Positions 5,575 to 5,751 of a stretch of 5,751 nt of DNA are shown one piece after another. Source of the DNA: Dehalococcoidia bacterium (GTDB lineage: Bacteria; Chloroflexota; Dehalococcoidia; UBA2247); contig JAGHDJ010000042.1 in the NCBI GenBank assembly GCA_021159955.1, positions 1 to 5,751 of the forward strand, read 5' to 3'. Below the pieces are notes generated by a model that did not search any database, had not been told where the DNA came from, and was given only the letters and a program-made list of their open reading frames with translations. Each line of letters begins with the position of its first letter. The stretch's first letter is position 1. A program made the position numbers and the translations under genes.

Positions 5575-5661
5575 GCTGGCGTCGGTTTGTGCTGTTTCTG
5601 ACTTGTGCCGGCATGAATTCCTGACGGCTTCTTTGTAAATTCAATCGTCAGGAGTTTGTGC
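5575..5661 (+). other. Potential structured 3' RNA downstream of the acyl-CoA dehydrogenase
   Basis: TCCTGACG (5619-5626) pairs perfectly with CGTCAGGA (5646-5653). As + strand RNA the stem can extend to 16 pairs (5611-5626 with 5646-5661), including three G-U pairs, around a 19-nt loop. A second stem, GCTGGCGTCGG (5575-5585) with CTGAC (5598-5602) and GCCGGC (5607-5612), overlaps it by two bases. No strong T run follows. It could be a factor-assisted terminator or a 3' structured element of the operon transcript; chance pairing is possible for the second stem. The rest of 5518-5687 shows nothing else. Confidence 0.35.
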
Positions 5662-5687
5662 TCCCCAAGTTTATGTGTGCTGTTGCT

Positions 5688-5751
5688 TTGGTATGCTGCA
5701 GCGCGATTTGACAAATCATAAAATTTGTCAAATCGCGCTGCAGCATACCAA
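5688..5751. repeat. Perfect 29-bp inverted repeat with 6-nt loop at the window end
   Basis: Bases 5688-5716 are the exact reverse complement of 5723-5751, separated by CATAAA. All 29 pairs are Watson-Crick, and the repeat reaches the last base, so it may extend further. Each arm contains the palindrome GCTGCAGC and the near-palindrome ATTTGACAAAT. There is no T run, so it does not look like an ordinary terminator. It may be a cruciform-forming site, a mobile-element end, or a fold-back artefact at a contig edge. Confidence 0.9.

Noticed and set aside
5548..5601. 17-codon ORF starting ATG after AGGGG, with a hydrophobic C-terminal half
   Set aside because: The purine-rich stretch touches the ATG with no spacing, so ribosome binding is unlikely; no conserved feature.

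Overview
The window is 5751 bp of bacterial DNA carrying seven confident protein genes, all on the + strand. The left edge cuts into a gene and the right edge falls inside a perfect fold-back palindrome, so this is probably a whole metagenomic or draft contig. The gene content (FAD oxidoreductase with a DUF1667 partner, GlcG/HbpS-family proteins, a methylmalonyl-CoA epimerase-like VOC protein, a DUF169 protein and an acyl-CoA dehydrogenase) and the mid-range GC suggest an anaerobic bacterium. Members of Chloroflexota (Dehalococcoidia-like), Firmicutes or the former Deltaproteobacteria carry such sets. The window holds no rRNA or marker gene, so this assignment is an inference of low confidence.

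Region A (1-1776) is a tight operon of four genes. It holds the C-terminal part of an NAD(P)/FAD-dependent oxidoreductase and a DUF1667 small protein with four cysteines that overlaps the oxidoreductase stop. Two tandem, diverged GlcG/HbpS (DUF336) proteins follow. The first two genes form a known pair, often found beside a GlpA-like FAD glycerol-3-phosphate dehydrogenase. The two DUF336 genes behind them are the unusual addition.

Region B (1777-2592) is a short spacer with a possible extended -10 promoter, then a single cytoplasmic transglutaminase-like gene with an intact Cys-His-Asp triad. A hairpin just after its stop may be its terminator.

Region C (2593-3109) is a 517-bp stretch without a convincing long gene. 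It is not featureless: it contains a terminator-like hairpin (2870-2912) and a 17-codon ORF with a strong Shine-Dalgarno. The stop codon of that ORF lies in the left arm of a perfect 12-bp inverted repeat. The layout resembles a leader-peptide attenuator in front of the next operon.

Region D (3116-5517) is a second tight operon: a VOC/methylmalonyl-CoA epimerase-like protein, a DUF169 protein (2 bp spacing) and an acyl-CoA dehydrogenase (24 bp spacing). This set points to acyl-CoA metabolism, but the substrate cannot be read from sequence alone.

Region E (5518-5751) is non-coding. It has potential RNA secondary structure downstream of the dehydrogenase and ends in a perfect 29-bp inverted repeat with a 6-nt loop, reaching the last base of the window.
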